DNA from: Xestospongia muta | Taxonomy: Eukaryota; Porifera; Demospongiae; Haplosclerida; Petrosiidae | Direction of reading: 5' to 3' | Assembly (NCBI GenBank): GCA_963693285.1 | Contig: OY848920.1 | Span: forward strand, 6,895,135-6,959,134 | Length of the DNA: 64,000 nucleotides | In this document: in pieces, positions 59,311-64,000 of the stretch | Position numbering within the stretch: the stretch's first letter is position 1 | How the letters are laid out: each line of letters opens with the position of its first letter | Notes under the pieces: model-generated | What the model was told of the DNA's origin: nothing | The model's input: the letters and a program-made list of their open reading frames with translations, nothing else | Databases searched by the model: none | Translations under genes and position numbers: made by a program

Positions 59311-60453
59311 TTAGCGAATATAAAGTTCAATAATATCCAGTGGAGTATCTTCATCATTTGATGGGTCTTCACTACCACACATTCTTAATTCAATATCTTC
59401 AGTGGTAGTCTCATTAAGAGCCTTTATAAACCATGGCATCTTAGGGTTATTACAACATTGTCCTTCATTTCCATTACACTGTTGACCATCCCATAATCTA
59501 TCATTGGAGAATAAGTCATCGTGGTAAAATTGCGATGAATGTAACCCAGATTCACAATAGTAATCACTACCTACCCACTCTGGTACAGATGTACCACTAC
59601 TGTCACTATTACATGGACAAATAAAGGGGCGAAGTGAATCCTTTCCTTCAACTGTCTCCCTCCCACCACAAGCATAAGTCCAGATGTGTTTACGAGGATT
59701 ACTACCATAAGTAAAAGTAACACCATCAACATATGTGCTACAGTTATCAATATTTGGAATGGCATTAATAGCATGTAATGGTGGAAATCCATCTGGTATA
59801 CCAAACTGATAACCTCTTATTTGACCACAGACCTCACTATAATGAAATCCATTAGTGGAGTAAACTATGCAGCAAGTTGACATAGATCGACCACATACAT
59901 TATGATCTATATTGCTAAACTGTCTTAGTGTTAGTTCAAAAGGACAAGTAGCACCTGGCTCAGTCATGTTGAGCCAGCCTACTCTCATCCAGCCTCCCTT
60001 ACCATCACAGTTACTACCCTCCATATCACAATAGACAGATATGAGAGAGCCATTAGGAGCTCGCATTGTGTAATAACTTGATGTAGCAAGGTTATTTCTC
60101 TGTAGAATCTCAGAACACCCAGTAGGATATGAGTGAATGAACTCAGAGATAGCTTGCAATTGTTTCACTAATTCCTCAACAAGATTTTTAGCATTATTTT
60201 CACATTTATAAGAGACATCTATACAATATTGTGTTGGATAGAAGTCTGTAGAGTAGTTATACCCGACATTGTCCTTTTCTTCGCAAGTAAATGAGTCATC
60301 AGTGAGAGAAACATCAACTGAAAACTCCATTAAGGCTCCAGAAGGATCTTCACCACATAAAGAGTTATCACAATAAATCTTAATAGGGTCACCTGAAATG
60401 GAAGAGATGACAGCGATAAGTATAATAAATGAAATAGCCAAAAAGTATAACAT
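59311..60453 (-). CDS. Secreted fibrinogen-related protein
   Basis: One exon, 380 aa from ATG 60453 (MLYFLAISFIILIAVIS, a signal peptide) to the stop at 59311. Two codons upstream of that ATG the frame opens only with TTG. After about 110 residues with several cysteines comes a divergent fibrinogen-like domain: GCSEILQRNNLATSSYYTMR, APNGSLISVYCDMEGSNCDG, GGWMRVGWLNMTEPG. The remainder is cysteine- and Asn-glycosylation-site rich, with TCCIVYSTNGFHYSEVCG, HIWTYACGGRE and a C-terminal DIELRMCGSED followed by PLDIIELYIR. Domains of this sort are abundant in sponges and cnidarians and are thought to act in recognition or matrix roles. Full-length and intact; function unproven. Confidence 0.78.
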   Translation of the reverse strand: MLYFLAISFIILIAVISSISGDPIKIYCDNSLCGEDPSGALMEFSVDVSLTDDSFTCEEKDNVGYNYSTDFYPTQYCIDVSYKCENNAKNLVEELVKQLQAISEFIHSYPTGCSEILQRNNLATSSYYTMRAPNGSLISVYCDMEGSNCDGKGGWMRVGWLNMTEPGATCPFELTLRQFSNIDHNVCGRSMSTCCIVYSTNGFHYSEVCGQIRGYQFGIPDGFPPLHAINAIPNIDNCSTYVDGVTFTYGSNPRKHIWTYACGGRETVEGKDSLRPFICPCNSDSSGTSVPEWVGSDYYCESGLHSSQFYHDDLFSNDRLWDGQQCNGNEGQCCNNPKMPWFIKALNETTTEDIELRMCGSEDPSNDEDTPLDIIELYIR

Positions 60454-60521
60454 TGTCAAGTAAATATTAGACTTTAAAGCAATGGCATAAAGTCTTGATG
60501 GTTTGTCAATTTACCTACTGC

Positions 60522-60572
60522 TTTATAGTGATATGTATATAATATTATATATTATATACATATCACTATAAA
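60522..60572. repeat. Near-perfect 51-bp palindrome upstream of the fibrinogen-like gene
   Basis: Arms of at least 23 bp begin TTTATAGTGATATGTATATA (60522) and end in the exact reverse complement at 60572, with only about five central bases unpaired. It lies 69-119 bp upstream of ATG 60453, i.e. in the likely promoter or 5' UTR. AT-rich palindromes may extrude or form a hairpin in RNA. Function unknown. Confidence 0.85.
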
Positions 60573-63500
60573 ACTGATTTAATTAATACATGGTTATACA
60601 GGTAGTATGTATATAGTTAAACTGTTTGATACAAAATCATAAACTTCGATCTGTTTTGATTACTAATGTACTATGGGATAGATTGTTTTGAGTGACTAAG
60701 CTTCAGGAAATACATAATGTTTTCATTAAGAGTAGGTGATTTACCAGGTAGTGTTGGGCTCAACAACTGACATGTTGTATCAGAAGATTTACAGTTTCTT
60801 AAAGTTGAAAAACATGAGTTAAAAATCGAATTAATGGACGAAAGTTGTTAACTAACATTATCATTTTGAATAATGACACTTAATCTTAATGATTTATTAT
60901 TGAGATTGGTTATGAATCAGCCCGAGTAAAAATTCTTGCTCAGACCCAAATATTGTGAATAGAATAAACAATATTTTGCATAATATTGTATTTTTTGGGA
61001 CATGTATCCTCAATATTGATATGTACAATATTATTTATTAATTACTAAAACAATGACATCCATAAATGCAGATGTAACTTGTATACACAAACATTTAAGT
61101 CAATATACACAAACATTACACAATAGTATCTCCCAAAGAACAAACAATTTCAACTGACAAACTATAAATATTATTATGTAAGTGTATTGATAATTTGTAG
61201 TTACAAAATACTCTACATTTTTATAGTTTCATTTTGTCAATGGTCATGGTTTGTTCCTCCTTATTATTTATAATCTATTTTTAGCATACTTGTCACTTTT
61301 ATCATCTATTCATAATTTTATGGAACTACTTAATATCTCTCACTAAAAGATGGTTATGTTTCAAAAGGATGAGAATTCACATCTTGTGGAAAGTAGAGCT
61401 TAGAAATTATTAAACAACTCAGCTTTCTTGATAGTTACAGTATTGCTCTCATTGTGTTCAGTTACCCTCTCTATGGTGATGCAGGCCATTTAAAAAACAG
61501 TGACTTAAAAGATGTTTTTACAACACTAGCAGTTCCTTATAAGAACAAATCTCATATTAGTGAGATGAACAACACATTCATTGGAGGCCATACATTTGTA
61601 GAATAGTTGTGTAGCCTCATGGAATTCTACATATAAAGAGACAGTAGAGTACATGACATAATCAAAATTCATAATATTTGAGAGTATCTTTAGTTAGTTA
61701 CAAACAAAATTGTTTACATTATAGTTTCTATATGTCAAACTTAATTTGATACTTTTGATTGTTATAGAACAAAACTACCAATGCATGCATGAAGTTATAC
61801 AATCATGATAAATTATATTAATGCACTTTTAGCCTGAAGGACAACAATTCTTATTGATTGGAATTAAATCAGTTTATAGATGTAAACATCATTGAACTGA
61901 ATTGAATATGAACACACCTAATGTCACCGTCAATACACTGTATAATTTAAAATGCTTGAAATAACAATTTTTGCAACTATTTTGTCTATGAGTCTTAATA
62001 TATACATGAAGTATGTAGTACTTGTATTTAGAATAAACTTCTAATGTGTTTTGGATGTGTTTAAGTTACAAAATGATCTCATAACATGTTATTGTAACAT
62101 GTACACACATAGAACATGCCACATCAACACATTGACTTGATAGTAATCATTATCTGTTTAACTCACAATTGCTGTTGTAGTTAAAGCTAGGTTCAAAGCT
62201 ATTCTTAAATTCTTACAAGGATGATACAGTAGATTATTAAACATGAATGAAGAACATTTAAATTTTACTTCCTATCTCCTACACTAGCCAGAATGTGAGT
62301 AGTGAAATCTGATTGTTTAGTTGAAGTTATTCAATGGTGACTTTTACTAGGTCGTTCTTATTCATCAGCAAAGAGGCTATCTAGCTCAATAGACTATGGC
62401 CCATTGTTACCTTCAATGAATGTCTGTGTATGAGGCTAACGTTTATAACTCTACTATGTCTTTATGATATATAGTTACTGTTTTCATCATTGTCTCTATA
62501 TACTATAGAAAATAGTAAAACATGGATACTTTTTTGTTATTAAAATGATACATACTGTGATAAGTTAGCTCTGTTTACTATGAAAAAGTGTGTTAGTATT
62601 ATACTTCGTTTGTTTGAGTCACAATGATCAAAATCACTTTGAATACTATATGCAGTAGTTATAAGAATATATATCTTTTTTACAGAATAAATTATTTACT
62701 TGGTAAAAATCAAACCATTTAGATCATTGATAGCAGCAAATGAGGAAAACATATTGTATCATGGGTACATTTGCCCTTATAATGTGTTGTAATAACACCA
62801 GATGATTCGGCTAAAGATGATTTAGTTGAACAATATCTCAAAGCCACAGCAAGTGAATAGTATTCAATATCTACTTGAATATGATTCCCTAATGACATAT
62901 ATTTAGTTGGAGTACCCTTCTTTACGCAATATACTTGTGCAACCACAATTATCCATACCAATAAATATCAGTACAAACATAAATCAATTTGACCAAATGA
63001 TAACAGACATGCTGATACATATCAATATTAAAAATAGTATTGATAAACGTTAACCAATGAGACATAGATTGACTGGTTGTTTCAGGTGGATTTATCCTAT
63101 ATACTTTTGAATTACTCATATATAATTTAATACAATGAATTATAAATTATAAAAATCACTGAATAGACATACAACGATTGATTAATAACTTTAAATGTGA
63201 ATTTATTGTCACTGCAAGCCTTCATTAGTATATGTAATACCAACATTGGTATCATTCAATTTTGCTTTACAAAAAGATTAAAACCAGTCATAATTCATTC
63301 CTTGTTTTATGGTACACTTTTTTAATTTTAAAACCCCAGGTCAAGCATTATAATGACAAATCACTAGGTTTACATTGTTGAATATAAATACATGCATACA
63401 TATCTGTAATGTCACCATTTACTTGCATAACATCTGTAAAAATATCCATAGCCTTAAAGGTTTGATGGTTCCACCAATGCACAAAAAATAAATATAATAA

Positions 63501-64000
63501 AAAATAACTATGATGAAAGAGACTTATTACCAATTGTAGAAATACATGAAACACTTGATAAATACGCAAAATACCTTAAATGCAGTTGTTTTGTTTGTAT
63601 AATTACTGATGGTCTCGATAAAAACCTTATTACATACAAAATTATTGGTGCTAAGAGTAGATTTGATTTTTAATAATGATGTTAATAACTGATGGCAATT
63701 ATGTTCACCACTAATTACTGATAAGCATTATGTATTACAAAAGCAACCATGTCAGGTAATTTAGATGGTAAAGGAAATGTGAATTATGAATATTACAAGG
63801 TATGATATTACAAGGTATGTGAAAGTTAGTTGTTCATGTTAACTAGGTTTTAGTTCCTAGTGGTCTTCCATTTAATGTGATGGCATATATTCAAATGAGA
63901 GTGGTATCAAAGTTAAATGGACTATGTTACTACAGACTAATAGATATGTCACTGTCATTAACTGTACTACTGGAGTAGGTACCAACAAGATATTATGTAC
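60573..64000. other. Intergenic, two uncertain coding scraps
   Basis: Mostly non-coding AT-rich sequence. A minus frame at 62961-62719 (CVKKGTPTKYMSLGN ... CTHDTICFP, with several cysteines) opens only at TTG and has no ATG. A plus-strand pair at 63749-63799 and 63847-63978 could splice to a 60-aa peptide (MSGNLDGKGNVNYEYYK, then VLVPSGLPFNVMAYI). The last piece read in another frame looks FN3/Ig-like (GIKVKWTMLL ... RYVTVINCTTG) but has stops. Neither can be asserted as a gene. Confidence 0.3.

Noticed and set aside
63749..63978. Two-exon 60-aa peptide at the window edge
   Set aside because: Splice sites are ordinary, and another frame of the same sequence looks like a broken FN3/Ig domain. 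It cannot be decided without sequence beyond 64000.

Overview
The window looks like nuclear DNA of a sponge, with Amphimedon-type demosponge as the best guess. It is very AT-rich, with 40-60 bp introns, tightly packed genes on both strands, abundant death-domain, ankyrin, LRR, EGF, NIDO, EMI and fibrinogen-type genes, and many Ty3/gypsy remnants. This assignment is an inference from gene content; no ribosomal or mitochondrial marker is present. I saw no rRNA, tRNA or CRISPR array.

Layout, left to right. At 0.9-1.7 kb is the 3' exon of an LRR gene. At 3.25-5.8 kb on the minus strand a truncated RABL3-type GTPase (three exons) abuts a frame-broken FKBP52-type immunophilin. A death-domain/CARD-like gene (5901-7952) starts 101 bp away on the plus strand. 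From 8 to 11.6 kb there is a dispersed repeat and broken relics, including a hAT-type zinc-finger piece. An intact, apparently young Ty3/gypsy retrotransposon with identical terminal repeats lies at 11617-16076.

From 16.4 to 34.6 kb is a decayed tandem array of one large gene family. Its intact member (30893-23802, minus strand, five exons that join in frame to 1929 aa) encodes a hydrophobic leader ending in a 2A-like motif (SGDIELNPGP), a death domain, a CARD-like helical domain, and two rounds of an unnamed roughly 200-residue module followed by ankyrin repeats. The same unnamed module follows the death and CARD-like domains of the 5901-7952 gene, so the two genes form one innate-immunity-like family. 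Copies of the array spacer and 3' ends recur at 16.4-19.5, 22.6-23.8 and 30.9-34.6 kb. They are interrupted by a 1.2 kb foldback palindrome, gypsy remnants and an LRR relic.

The right half holds a POT/SLC15-like transporter (36944-38659) and a minus-strand EGF(x9)-NIDO-EGF-fibrinogen adhesion gene with eight nearly identical EGF exons (41883-45389). It also holds a gypsy pol relic (47.8-51.1 kb) split by a 1992 bp Tc1/mariner-like transposon, a complete four-exon EMI-EGF secreted mini-protein of 120 aa (52204-51660), a spliced transposon-related gene fragment (52.6-53.8 kb), a possible membrane-protein gene (about 55.8-56.9 kb) and a secreted fibrinogen-like protein (60453-59311). Most DNA from 38.7-41.8, 45.4-47.6, 53.8-55.8, 57-59.3 and 60.6-64 kb shows no convincing gene.

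Integration: the death-fold genes probably work as cytosolic signalling adaptors or receptors, with ankyrin or LRR parts as ligand- or partner-binding surfaces. The EGF, NIDO, EMI and fibrinogen genes are secreted or cell-surface recognition proteins. The rest is a transposon graveyard with at least two recently active elements.
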